From: Roseibium denhamense
GTDB lineage: Bacteria > Pseudomonadota > Alphaproteobacteria > Rhizobiales > Stappiaceae
Direction: 5' to 3'
DNA length: 64,000 bases
Assembly: GCF_009711415.1 (NCBI RefSeq)
Contig: NZ_SMLZ01000105.1
Coordinates: 1-64,000, forward strand
Shown: positions 1-8,664 of the stretch, piece by piece
Numbering within the stretch: position 1 is the first letter of the stretch
Layout: the number at the start of each line of letters is the position of its first letter
Program-made: the position numbers and the translations under genes
Notes under the pieces: generated by a model
Told to the model about the DNA's origin: nothing
The model's database searches: none
What the model saw: the letters and a program-made list of their open reading frames with translations, nothing else

Positions 1-102
1 GGGGGGGCAGGGGCGGGGCACCATCCGGCGATCAGCTCGATGAGATGTGGAAACAAGTCACGCCGGTTGAAGTTTCTCACATGCGCTGACAATACTCCGC
101 AC

Positions 103-948
103 ATGGACAAACGAGACCGTGCCGATCTATTCCGCGAGCGCCTCATGCTGGCCCTGCGCGAGCGCGACATGAACCGCAGCGAGCTGGCCCGCACGGCCCA
201 TCTCGACCGGTCGACCGTCTCGCAGCTTTTGTCGGATGACACACCGCGCCTGCCGAACGGGCAGGCTCTGGCCTCAATTGCGACGGCGCTCGGGGTTTCC
301 TCCGACTGGCTGCTCGGGCTCACGACCCATAAGGGCGCGGCGGCGGAAATCCTGGATCAGGCGGTTCAGGTGGCCGAGACGGAGCGCCATCCGGTCGATG
401 AGCATCTGCTTGCCTGGTACCGGGACGCGGTCGGCGTCAAGATCCGCCATGTGCCGGCCAATCTTCCCGATGTTCTGAAGACCGAGGCCGTGCTTTCCTA
501 CGAATATTCGGGCGAAACCTTCCGCACGCCCGGACAGGCGATCACCGGAACCCGGGATCAGCGCGCGCTGTTGCACCGGGCGGAAACGGACATGGAAATC
601 GCCTTGTCGAAAGAGGCTCTGGAAGGGTTCGCCCGCGGTGAGGGCTTGTGGATCGACTTGGCCGCCGATGTCCGCCGTGAGCAATTGCTTGTCATGGGGC
701 CGAATCTGGACGAGCTGTACCCTTCGCTCCGCTTGCATCTTTTTGGCGCGACCGACCGGTTCTCCGCGCCCTTCACCGTGTTCGGCAAGAAATGGGCCGC
801 GCTCTATCTCGGACAGCGGTATCTTGCCTTTTCAAACACCCGTCATGTCCAGCTCTTTTCCAGCCATTTCGACGATCTCGTCCGCCATGCGGTCGTCCGC
901 TCCCATGAGGCCGGCGAATTCGTGGTGAAGCTGGCAGACACGATTTGA
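103..948 (+). CDS. XRE-family helix-turn-helix transcriptional regulator
   Basis: 281 residues from the ATG at 103; the frame stays open upstream to 40, but the reading MDKRDRADLF gives a normal start for this family. Residues about 8-65 form a Cro/C1-type helix-turn-helix (ELARTAHLDRSTVSQLL as the recognition part, then the conserved LGVSSDWLLGL end). The remaining ~200 residues have no domain I recognise and presumably sense a ligand or mediate oligomerisation. It stands alone, with ~240 bp to a gene on the opposite strand, so its target cannot be inferred from context. Family assignment is firm; regulon unknown. Confidence 0.85.
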   Translation: MDKRDRADLFRERLMLALRERDMNRSELARTAHLDRSTVSQLLSDDTPRLPNGQALASIATALGVSSDWLLGLTTHKGAAAEILDQAVQVAETERHPVDEHLLAWYRDAVGVKIRHVPANLPDVLKTEAVLSYEYSGETFRTPGQAITGTRDQRALLHRAETDMEIALSKEALEGFARGEGLWIDLAADVRREQLLVMGPNLDELYPSLRLHLFGATDRFSAPFTVFGKKWAALYLGQRYLAFSNTRHVQLFSSHFDDLVRHAVVRSHEAGEFVVKLADTI

Positions 949-1189
949 GGCGGCCGTAAAGCCTCCGGTCCCGAGCGGGCCTGCGGGCCTTTCTGAATTT
1001 CTCGAAGTTTTGAGGTTAGAGCACCCTAATCACCTGAATCCGAAGTTCGCCCAACATAAAAGCATGCTCTGAACGGCCTTCAGTTTAACCAAGGTGACGA
1101 GCAGGTTTATGTTTCTCGTGTGGTTTTTGGGAATTGAAATTCGGTAAGGAGCTTGCCTCAAGTATGAAACAGATTTCAATTCTACCAGG

Positions 1190-2839
1190 CTAATGGTGCC
1201 CGCGGTGCGGGTTCTGCATGGCCTTGACGTCCGCGACCGTGTGGGCGGGGTCGAAACTGTCCGCTTGGGCCATCATCCAATAGGTTGAGTAGCCCGGAAT
1301 GGTGTGGCCGTCCTCCAGAAGGGCGCCGGGATGCAGCCAGGTGAGCGCCGCGCTGGCCGGCATGATCTCGCGCTGGCCTTCGCGCACATAAAAGTGCTCG
1401 GGCCGGAACTCGCGCGGATGGGCAAAGCCGGCCGCGGCCGTGAATTGCTGCAAGGCCTTGATCGTGTTGGCATGAAAATTCGCGACCCGCGCCGCCTTGT
1501 CCGGCACCACAAGGGCCTCCTGCCGCTTCTTGTCCTGTGTGGCGACCCCCGTCGGGCACTTGTTCGTGTGGCAGCTTTGCGACTGAATGCAGCCGACCGC
1601 AAACATGAAACCGCGCGCGCAGTTTACCCAATCGGTCCCGATGGCCATGGTGCCCGCGATGTCGAAGGCGCTGATCAGCTTTCCGCTTGCGCCGATCTTG
1701 ATATCCTCGCGCAGACCCGCGCCGACAAGGCAATTATGGGCGAATGACAGCCCCTGGCGCAGCGGTGTGCCGAGCCGGTTGGAGAATTCGACCGGAGCCG
1801 CGCCGGTTCCCCCTTCCGCGCCGTCGATCACGATGAAGTCCGGTTTGATGCCCGTGTCCAGCATCGCCTTGACGATGGCCATGAATTCCCAGCGGTGGCC
1901 GACACAAAGCTTGAAGCCGGCGGGTTTGCCGCCGGACAGATCCCGCAAGGTCTTGACGAATTGCAGCAGCTCCACCGGTGTTGAAAAGGCCGAATGGCCG
2001 GCCGGCGAGATGCAATCCTGGCCAAGGGGAATGCCGCGTGCCTCTGCAATCTCCTCGGTCACCTTCGCACCCGGCAGCACGCCGCCATGGCCAGGTTTTG
2101 CCCCCTGGCTCAGCTTGATCTCGATCATCTTGACCTGGGGATCGGCCGCCTGCTTGGCGAATTTGTCCGGATCGAACCCGCCATCTTCTGCCCGGCAGCC
2201 GAAATAGCCGCTGCCCAGTTCCCAGACCAGGTCGCCGCCGCCTTCGCGGTGGTACCGCGAGATGCTGCCTTCGCCGGTGTCGTGAAAGAAGTTGCCGCGT
2301 TTGGCCCCCGTGTTGAGCGCAAGGATCGCGTTCGCCGACAAGGACCCGAAACTCATGGCCGAGATGTTGAAGAGAGAAGCCGAGTAGGGCTGTTTGCAAT
2401 CCGGCCCGCCGATTGTCACCCGGAAGTCTTCATCGGCGTGCCTGCGCGGGCAGACCGAGTGGTTCACCCAGCTGTAGGAGCCGTCATAGACATCCTGCTC
2501 GGTGCCGAAGGGAAGCACATCCTCAATATTCTTGGCCCGGTCATAAACCATCGAGCGCCGCTCGCGGGAGAAGGGCTTTCCGTCCTGATTGCTTTCAAAG
2601 AAGTATTGCCGCAGCTCTGGGCGGATGGCCTCGAACAGGAACCGGAAATGCCCGACGACCGGATAGTTGCGCAGGACCGAGTGCCGGGTCTGCGTCAGGT
2701 CCAGCAGGCCGACGACTGACAATCCGGCAAAGACGATCAGCGGCCAGACGAAGTGGACACTGACAGACAGCATCAGGACAAAGCTGACGGCTGCCAGCAC
2801 AAGGCAGAGGATAAAAACGGTTTGGCGGGCCGGGAACAC
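1190..2839 (-). CDS. FMN-binding glutamate synthase family protein (membrane-anchored GltB-like)
   Basis: 549 residues with a GTG start at 2839 preceded by an AAGGAGA ribosome site. It matches the FMN/iron-sulphur central domain of the glutamate synthase large subunit: the flavin-site stretch GAEGGTGAAP, the segment KPGHGGVLPG, and three cysteines at about 417, 423 and 428 (C-x5-C-x4-C followed by PTG) as in the 3Fe-4S ligand loop. It lacks the N-terminal glutamine amidotransferase domain and the C-terminal beta-helix of true GltB. Instead, residues about 5-45 form one or two hydrophobic helices, so it is probably held at the inner membrane. No gltD-like partner is adjacent. The oxidoreductase substrate of this stand-alone family is not established, so it should not be named glutamate synthase outright. 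Confidence 0.85.
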   Translation of the reverse strand: MFPARQTVFILCLVLAAVSFVLMLSVSVHFVWPLIVFAGLSVVGLLDLTQTRHSVLRNYPVVGHFRFLFEAIRPELRQYFFESNQDGKPFSRERRSMVYDRAKNIEDVLPFGTEQDVYDGSYSWVNHSVCPRRHADEDFRVTIGGPDCKQPYSASLFNISAMSFGSLSANAILALNTGAKRGNFFHDTGEGSISRYHREGGGDLVWELGSGYFGCRAEDGGFDPDKFAKQAADPQVKMIEIKLSQGAKPGHGGVLPGAKVTEEIAEARGIPLGQDCISPAGHSAFSTPVELLQFVKTLRDLSGGKPAGFKLCVGHRWEFMAIVKAMLDTGIKPDFIVIDGAEGGTGAAPVEFSNRLGTPLRQGLSFAHNCLVGAGLREDIKIGASGKLISAFDIAGTMAIGTDWVNCARGFMFAVGCIQSQSCHTNKCPTGVATQDKKRQEALVVPDKAARVANFHANTIKALQQFTAAAGFAHPREFRPEHFYVREGQREIMPASAALTWLHPGALLEDGHTIPGYSTYWMMAQADSFDPAHTVADVKAMQNPHRGHH

Positions 2840-3601
2840 GGGACGCAGTCTCCTTGGAGTGGCTGGCTAGAGATAGTTTTGTCAGGGGCGGGCCAAAAAG
2901 GAAAGGGGCAGAGCGAATTAGGAGACCTGATGCCACAAGTGCTTGAGGATCTGTTCGCTGAAGAACCAAAGCACAGGCCGGTGGCTTTGCGCTGATACCG
3001 ACAATATGAGTATGGATGCTTCGGAACCCAGACCTAAAGCGACGGTTGTATTTGGGTCCAAGCGTGTGTGTTTTCAATTGCGATGTTTTAAGCGCGGGCA
3101 ATTGTTCCCCAGAGAAAACGGATTCCCAGGAGCCGGGCCGTTTGAAAAGTTTTTTTGGTCAGTTGCTTACTGGGGTAAGCGCCAGACGCTGATTCGTCAG
3201 TGGGCGTTGAGGGCGAGAGCGTTTTTTGCATAACCGGGGACGAAATGCCGCTGGTCGACAAAGCCCGTAGTGGTGAGCCGCAGCGCAAAAGGTGTGTTTC
3301 GCAATTTGGGATTGCGGGTCGGTTGGTTGAGTTGGGGCATGGCTTGCCTGTTTATGACAGTCCGGGTTCGCTTCGATTTTTATAAAGGGGCATGAACCGG
3401 CAAGGTTTGAATGCATTATTCTTAACTTGCGGGCCCGTTTGATCAAACCTTGCTTTGGGACGTGTTTATATTGTCTTTCAGGCGTTTTCTATCGGCCCGA
3501 TTATTGTTCAAAGTAACGCTTTGAGGGCCGTTCGCCAAAGGTCGGGGTTTTACGAGCCGAACACACCCCAAGCCCCTTCATTGATATGTTGGGAGTGACT
3601 A
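2840..3601. other. Intergenic region without a supported gene
   Basis: About 760 bases between two divergent genes. The short open frames here have arginine/cysteine-rich, low-complexity translations and no ribosome sites, so I annotate none. The last 250 bases are richer in A/T than the flanks and should hold the promoter of the downstream haloperoxidase. A perfect 12-bp palindrome (GTTTGATCAAAC) lies at 3437-3448, about 150 bp before that start, and could be an operator; no -35/-10 pair with normal spacing is obvious beside it. Confidence 0.5.
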
Positions 3602-5383
3602 ATGAGCCGTTCAAGAATTTCCTACGACGTGCGTGTTGCCGCGGCGGACCTAGCAAGGCACCGGACGCATCCGGTGCACAAGGCAAATGGCGATGAGCAG
3701 AGGTATGCGCCTGCGAACCATGCCCTGAGTTTCACAAAGGGACTTGAACACGATAAAGGCACGGGGCTGGTGGCGGACCCTGCTCATTATCTTGCATTCC
3801 GCAGAGCCATCGACGAAGGTTTGATCACAGCGTTTCAAGACGGCACTGTCCCCCCCGCCGGCGTCAAGGGCCGGCAATGGGAAGCTCCGACCGCAGGTGT
3901 TGTTACCGATTTGCAAGGGCCAGACGCCCAAGCCGTGACCATGGCACCGGCGCCTGCGATGGGAAGTGACGAGCTAGCCTATGAGATGGCCGAAGTCTAT
4001 GAGCTGGCTTTGCTGCGGGACGAGCATCTTGACACGTTTGAAGGTGGATTGACTGCCACCTCAAAGTTAGTGGCAAGTCTAAATAACCTGAACAAGATGC
4101 AATACACCGCTGATGGATTTCCAAGACGACCGCGCAAAAGCGGCGGAAAACACATCACGCCGCAACAGGCGTTCAGAGGGTCCTCTCCCGGTGTCGTCGA
4201 CGGGCCCTATTTGTCACAGTTCATGCTGATCGGAAATGGAAATGTTGAAGACGGCAGGATCGGCTACGGGCCGCAGCAGATAGATCAGCGCGTACCGGTT
4301 GCAGCGGAAAAAGACTGGATGACGGCCTGGGACGATTGGCTGGCGGTTCAAAATGGCGCAAATGTGAGGGACAACGATACGCTTTTTGACGCCAAGGCGC
4401 CGCGTAGGTTCATCAAAACGCCGAGGGACCTTGCGACCTATGTGCATGATGATGCGTTGTATCAGGCCTATTTGAATGCATGTCTCATCCTTCTTGGCAT
4501 GAGGGCTCCGCTCGATCCGGCATTCAAGCAGTTATCGGGGGCTGGCAGCCAGTCGAGCGGCTCTGCCTGGCAAGCCGGCGGCTTTGCTCTTTTCGGCGGT
4601 CCGCACATTTTGACATTAGTCACGGAAGTGGCTACCCGGGGCCTTAAGGCCGTGCGGTTCCAAAAGTTCAACAATCACATCCGTCTGCGTCCGGAGACCC
4701 TTGCCGGGCGGATCGAGAAGGCGAAGACAATCGACGATATCCATTTTGTAGGTCAGGAGGTATTTCAAGCCTTCGCACAGAAGCTTCAGCACACGATCAA
4801 GGCAGTCAAAAAAGCAAGCGGTAATGCACTTCTACCCATGGCGTTTCAGGAAGGCTCGCCAATGCACCCGGCCTATGGCGCCGGTCATGCGACTGTGGCC
4901 GGGGCGTGCGTTACTATATTGAAAGCGTTTTTCGACACCGGCGCCATTCTGGTCGACCGTAAGTATGAAACCCTGTCCGGGAAGGTCATAGAGGAGATCG
5001 CCTTCCGCACACCTGCCCGGAAGAACGCCGTCGTCTTCGAGGAAGTGACACCGGACGGCACGGTCCAGGAGCGGTTCTCTCTGAAACGGGATGACAAGCC
5101 GGTCGCCTTCCGGCCGGATGCTGATGGTGCCAACCTTGTTAAAGACAACAAGGGCGGTTTCCTGACCCTCGAAGGGGAGCTTAATAAGCTGGCGGCGAAC
5201 ATTTCCATTGGCCGAAACATGGCTGGAGTTCACTATTTTTCCGATTATTATGACAGCTTGCGCATGGGCGAGGAGATTGCCATCGGCATGCTCGAGGAAC
5301 AGGCATTGTGCTACATAACCGATCCGTTTGTAATGTCCATTCCAACCTTCGACGGCGATGTCGTCCGGATTGGCGGACGCTAA
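3602..5383 (+). CDS. Vanadium-dependent haloperoxidase (bromoperoxidase type)
   Basis: 593 residues, starting at ATG 3602 shortly after GGGAGTG. It is a PAP2-superfamily enzyme that would use vanadate and hydrogen peroxide to oxidise halides. The vanadate-binding residues of algal-type bromoperoxidases can be read with correct spacing: Lys355 and Arg363 (K-x7-R-P), His422 and His429 in HPAYGAGHA, and Arg538 with His544 in GRNMAGVHY. The position usually Ser in the PSGH motif is Ala here (YGAGH). No signal peptide is visible, unlike many secreted homologues. It is monocistronic, ending in a strong hairpin. Preferred halide cannot be read from sequence. Confidence 0.92.
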   Translation: MSRSRISYDVRVAAADLARHRTHPVHKANGDEQRYAPANHALSFTKGLEHDKGTGLVADPAHYLAFRRAIDEGLITAFQDGTVPPAGVKGRQWEAPTAGVVTDLQGPDAQAVTMAPAPAMGSDELAYEMAEVYELALLRDEHLDTFEGGLTATSKLVASLNNLNKMQYTADGFPRRPRKSGGKHITPQQAFRGSSPGVVDGPYLSQFMLIGNGNVEDGRIGYGPQQIDQRVPVAAEKDWMTAWDDWLAVQNGANVRDNDTLFDAKAPRRFIKTPRDLATYVHDDALYQAYLNACLILLGMRAPLDPAFKQLSGAGSQSSGSAWQAGGFALFGGPHILTLVTEVATRGLKAVRFQKFNNHIRLRPETLAGRIEKAKTIDDIHFVGQEVFQAFAQKLQHTIKAVKKASGNALLPMAFQEGSPMHPAYGAGHATVAGACVTILKAFFDTGAILVDRKYETLSGKVIEEIAFRTPARKNAVVFEEVTPDGTVQERFSLKRDDKPVAFRPDADGANLVKDNKGGFLTLEGELNKLAANISIGRNMAGVHYFSDYYDSLRMGEEIAIGMLEEQALCYITDPFVMSIPTFDGDVVRIGGR

Positions 5384-5390
5384 TACCTGG

Positions 5391-5417
5391 GCACCCGGCT
5401 GTTTGTCAGCCGGGTGC
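5391..5417. terminator. Bidirectional hairpin between convergent genes
   Basis: Perfect 11-bp inverted repeat (GCACCCGGCTG, loop TTTGT, then its complement) lying 7 bases after the haloperoxidase stop and about 30 bases beyond the 3' end of the converging glycosyltransferase gene. No long T tract follows on either strand, so it is either a weak terminator or an RNA-stabilising 3' hairpin. Confidence 0.65.
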
Positions 5418-5447
5418 TAGCTGGTGAATTGCGGGATCGGCAGCATG

Positions 5448-6793
5448 TCAGCTTGAGTTCTCATTCCTCAGAACTTGCATCAGCCTTTCAGCGGTGCCTT
5501 CGGTGCCGGGTTCGCCGGCCATGATGGCAGCTGCCGTCTCCGCGCTTTGCCTGTAAAGCGGATTTTTCAACCCGTCCAGGGCCTTGGCAAGGGCCGGGGG
5601 GGCAGTTTCTTCTGCGGGATCGGAGGCGGGCCGGCGTTGATTGCGCTCACCCGGTTGCCCCAGAAAGGCTGGTCGCCGAAAACCGGACACACAAGCGACG
5701 GCTTGCCCCAGCGCAGGGCCTCGTGCGTGGTTCCGGCCCCGCCATGATGCACAACGCCAAGGCAGCGCGGGAACAGCCAGCTATGCGGGGCCTTGTCGAG
5801 AAGGAAAACCTTCTGCGCCAGCGTGCCAGGCAGGTCCTGCCGTGTGAGCCCGCCCCAGCCGGTCGCCAGAATGGCGCGGTGCCCGCTCAAGATCAGGGCG
5901 TCCAGCACGGTTTTGGTGATAGCGGCCGGGTCCCGGCTCGGCATGGAGCCGAAGCCGAGATAAACCGGCGGCGCGCCCGCCTCCAAAAAAGCGCCAAGAT
6001 CCGGCGGCGGCCGGTAGGCGGAATCCGGTTCGGTAAACCAGTACCCGCAAGAGACTGCCTCCATCGGCCAGTCGCTTGGCGTTGGGACCAGGGCTCTGGA
6101 ATAGGCCTGCAGGGACAGGGCTTTGGAGCCATCCGGCATGTGCCCGTCGATCAGGGAACCGGGCAGGGCGCATTCGGCCGCGGCCTCCGCGCGGACCTGC
6201 TTGATCAGGGGCGCAAGGCCGAGGCGCATCAGCCATTTTCCCGCCCGGTAACTGAACCGGTTGAGCGTCCGACCAAGGTCCGGAAGGCCAAACAAACCGA
6301 TGGGAAACGCCCCGGTGGGCGCCATGATCGGTTGAAGTGCCGTCGGCAGGGCCGGTATGCCAAGGCGGCGGGCCGCCAGTGTTGTCACCGTGGCCTTGAG
6401 GTTGAACAGGATCAGGTCAGGCTTTTCCTCAAGGCAAATTCCCCAAAGCGCCTTTGCGACCTTGCTTTGCAGCGCCAGGGTCGCGCGGGCGGCCTTGTAC
6501 TTGCCGGAAAGGGAAAAGAGTGCGGCGCGGACATCCGCGTCCTGAAGCAAGGTCTGGTAGTTGATCGGGAGCGGCCGGGCCCGGGCTCCGGCAGCAGCAA
6601 TGCTGTCCTCAAACCCCTCTCCGGTGCTGATGACAACGTTAGCCCCAGCGTCTGTGAGTGCACGGGCCAGAGCCGTATAAGGCTGCACATCGCCTCGTGT
6701 CCCCAGTGAGGCGATCAGGATTTTGGGCCGGTTTCCAGACCGGGACTCTGGCGAGGCGTGCGGGGAAAAGGACATGGGATGCGGTGCGGCCAT
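5448..6793 (-). pseudogene. GT1-family glycosyltransferase, frameshifted near the C terminus
   Basis: Resembles sterol/UDP-glucosyltransferase-type GT1 enzymes: N-terminal GTRGDVQPY nucleotide-fold motif near residue 35, and the C-terminal donor-site signature HHGGAGTTHEAL plus VCPVFGDQPFW at about 350-385. The reading frame from 6793 stops at 5567 after 408 residues with a proline-rich tail unlike the family. The expected ending (ALAKALDGLKNPLYRQSAE... RLMQVLRNEN) continues in another frame down to 5448. The two frames meet at a run of seven G (5596-5602; C7 on the coding strand), and one more C would join them into a ~447-residue protein. This may be a real null allele, slippage/phase variation, or a sequencing error. 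Start could be 6793 or 6775. Confidence 0.8.
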
Positions 6794-7001
6794 TGGGGCG
6801 TGGACTGGTCTTTACGTGGCGCCTGACTTCGGACAATTCAACTCGGGGCTGCCAGCTTCCTTCTAAGCATGCCAAGATTGCCATTGAAACAAACAATGTC
6901 CAAAAAGGCATGCCGCACGGCACATTCCCGAGGGGCGCTATAGCTTTTTTCACTCCTGCGGGCTACGAACAGCGCGTGAGTATCCGGACTGAAAGGCGCT
7001 G

Positions 7002-7733
7002 ATGATCGCGCGGTGTGTAATATGGATTGGCATATGGCTTGCCGCTTTCTGCGGCCCGCTGCAAGCCGTTGACATCCTTCCTGTCGTTACAGAAGACTAC
7101 CCTCCTTACGAAATGGAAACGCCCCGGGAGGGTTTGCGCGGGTTCGACTATGAGGTCGCCGTGGAGGCCTTTGCCCGGATGGGATATGACGCGGATATCC
7201 AGTTCCTGCCCTGGAAGCGGGCGCTCAACGAGGCGGAGGCTGGAACTGCAGCCGGTATCCTCACCTGCGCACGCACAAGGGAGCGTGAAACATTCATTCT
7301 CTTTTCCGAGCCGATCAGTTCGTTCACCAGCGGTTTTTTCTACCGCGCCGGGCAGGGCGGTGACATACCAAACACGCTGGAAGACGTTGCCGGGCGCAGC
7401 GTTGCCTCCGTTACCGGCTATCAAAGCCTGGAGGAACTCAAAGAAGCCGGGGCAGATCCGGTGGAAGCACCGGCAACCGAAAACGCCCTTGGCATGCTGG
7501 CGGCCGGACGGTTCGATTTCTTCTATGCCGGCCGGGAAACCACGGATTTCCTGATCCGCCAGCTGGGTCTGTCCGGGCAGTTCGGCTTTTCGCCGGTGGC
7601 GGAACAGCCCTTTCACTTCTGCTTTTCCAAAAACTATCCGGGCGTGGAAACGCTCGTTGCGCAGTTCAATGCCGCCTTGCTGGACATGCAGGAAGACGGC
7701 ACGTATGACGCTATCCACGCCAAATACCGCTGA
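7002..7733 (+). CDS. Periplasmic solute-binding protein, family 3 type
   Basis: 243 residues. A signal peptide is clear (MIARC then a hydrophobic stretch, cleavage near GPLQA/VD at about 22). The mature part begins LPVVTEDYPPYE and has the RGFDYEVA stretch and the later FDFFYAGRE and KNYPG segments of small amino-acid-type binding proteins. No ABC permease or ATPase gene is adjacent, so it may serve a transporter encoded elsewhere or be a stand-alone sensor-type binding protein. A GAAAGGCG ribosome site precedes the ATG. Ligand unknown. Confidence 0.8.
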   Translation: MIARCVIWIGIWLAAFCGPLQAVDILPVVTEDYPPYEMETPREGLRGFDYEVAVEAFARMGYDADIQFLPWKRALNEAEAGTAAGILTCARTRERETFILFSEPISSFTSGFFYRAGQGGDIPNTLEDVAGRSVASVTGYQSLEELKEAGADPVEAPATENALGMLAAGRFDFFYAGRETTDFLIRQLGLSGQFGFSPVAEQPFHFCFSKNYPGVETLVAQFNAALLDMQEDGTYDAIHAKYR

Positions 7734-7792
7734 GACCGGTCCCATGGGCGATTGGTGTTAGGCCGTTTGCCACGGCCGGACGGAGTTTTTTG

Positions 7793-8215
7793 ATGCACAC
7801 CGCCTTTTCGATCACAACGCGCGGCCAGGGTCTTTACGAATTTACCCGCGAGGTTGCCGCCTGGGTCGATCAGACCGGTGTTACGGACGGCGTTTTGACC
7901 CTGTTTGTCCGGCACACGTCCTGCTCGCTCCTGATCCAGGAAAACGCGGACCCGGATGTGCAAGTGGATCTGAAGGCCTTTTTCCAGCGCCTTGTGCCGC
8001 CCACGACCGACCCGTCCATGAGCTATCTGATCCACACCTACGAGGGGCCGGACGACATGCCCGCCCATATCAAGGCCTCGGTTCTGCCCGTCTCCCTCTC
8101 TATTCCGCTGGTGGATGGCCGATTAGCGCTCGGCACCTGGCAGGGCCTTTACCTGTTTGAACACCGCGACCGCCCCCACCAGCGGCAGGTGGTGGCAAAG
8201 GTTCTGGCCGGGTAG
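7793..8215 (+). CDS. yjbQ: YjbQ family protein (UPF0047, secondary thiamine-phosphate synthase type)
   Basis: 140 residues from ATG 7793; a TTG three bases upstream is in frame but less likely. It carries the family's conserved blocks: TLFVRHTSCSLLIQENADPD in the middle and LGTWQGLYLFEHR near the C terminus. The family has a compact trimeric fold with a weak thiamine-phosphate synthase activity demonstrated for E. coli YjbQ; the physiological role is unsettled. It sits 59 bp after the solute-binding protein in the same direction and may share its transcript. Confidence 0.92.
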   Translation: MHTAFSITTRGQGLYEFTREVAAWVDQTGVTDGVLTLFVRHTSCSLLIQENADPDVQVDLKAFFQRLVPPTTDPSMSYLIHTYEGPDDMPAHIKASVLPVSLSIPLVDGRLALGTWQGLYLFEHRDRPHQRQVVAKVLAG

Positions 8216-8330
8216 GGGCAATGGCGTGTTGACGCGGTAGCTTATTGAACACAAGAACGATTAATCGCAGTTGGGTGCCATGGCGGTATCCGCTGCGAAC
8301 GATAGCTGCCGAAAAATAGGAAAAAATTCC

Positions 8331-8359
8331 TTGACACCGTAACGGTGATGTGGCATGGT
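8331..8359 (+). promoter_or_regulatory. Sigma70-like promoter with 13-bp palindromic operator
   Basis: Perfect -35 TTGACA at 8331-8336, a 17-base spacer and CATGGT at 8354-8359 as a partial -10. The odd palindrome CACCGT-A-ACGGTG at 8335-8347 overlaps the -35 and enters the spacer, the typical place for a repressor or a MerR-type activator. It would start a transcript near 8366 leading into the leader RNA and GTA genes. Inferred from sequence only. Confidence 0.55.
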
Positions 8360-8365
8360 TTTGTC

Positions 8366-8597
8366 ATGATCCCAAAACTGTGGTTGTGGCCGGGTGGTCG
8401 GCGAGGCTGGTGAGTGAGCTGACTGGTGTGGAGCCTCATGGTGGTTGCCCTTCCCGAAAGGATGGTGACGGCCTGAAGCGGTCTGGTCAGGCCAATCTCT
8501 TCACGCCCGTTTCCTTTAGGTCAGTCTAAGGCAGGGCCGCGCGGCGGGGATAAGTTTTGACGAAGGTTACATGAGCTGGCGCAAGCCGGCTTTTTTT
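8366..8597 (+). ncRNA. Candidate structured leader or small RNA upstream of the GTA cluster
   Basis: About 230 nt between the predicted promoter and an intrinsic terminator, with no convincing open frame. Stem-forming pairs include GAGGCT 8403-8408 with AGCCTC 8432-8437, CCTT/AAGG around 8449-8461, and a perfect 7-bp stem GGCCTGA 8470-8476 with TCAGGCC 8487-8493. It ends in a hairpin followed by seven T. I do not recognise the family: the signature loops of 4.5S RNA, tmRNA and RNase P are absent. It could be an independent sRNA or the attenuated 5' leader of the GTA operon. Confidence 0.45.
8574..8597 (+). terminator. Intrinsic terminator 1 upstream of TerS
   Basis: Seven-pair stem AGCTGGC/GCCGGCT (one G-U pair) capped by a GCAA tetraloop at 8581-8584 and followed by seven T at 8591-8597. 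It lies 68 bases before the TerS start, so a transcript from 8366 would tend to end here unless read through. Confidence 0.75.
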
Positions 8598-8599
8598 GT

Positions 8600-8629
8600 G
8601 CCCGGTTTCCGGTGAAAAACCGGGCTTTT
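8600..8629 (+). terminator. Intrinsic terminator 2 upstream of TerS
   Basis: Nine-pair perfect stem GCCCGGTTT 8600-8608 with AAACCGGGC 8617-8625, an 8-base loop and four T. It is only two bases downstream of the first terminator's T tract. Two in tandem just before a phage-like operon suggest insulation or attenuation. Confidence 0.65.
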
Positions 8630-8664
8630 GAGCGATGATCGGATTTTGGTGGGGAGGCGCGCCA

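Noticed and set aside
3437-3448. Palindrome GTTTGATCAAAC as an FNR/Anr box
   Set aside because: FNR boxes need TTGAT and ATCAA separated by four bases; here the halves overlap.
2840-3601. Short open frames (for example near 2943-3233 and 3159-3446) as genes
   Set aside because: No ribosome sites and biased, non-protein-like composition.
5723-6709. 328-codon plus-strand frame opposite the glycosyltransferase
   Set aside because: Glycine/arginine-rich antisense translation without family resemblance.
8366-8597. Leader as 4.5S (SRP) RNA, tmRNA or RNase P RNA
   Set aside because: The SRP GGAAGGAAGCAGCC loop and the conserved RNase P and tmRNA core sequences are not present.
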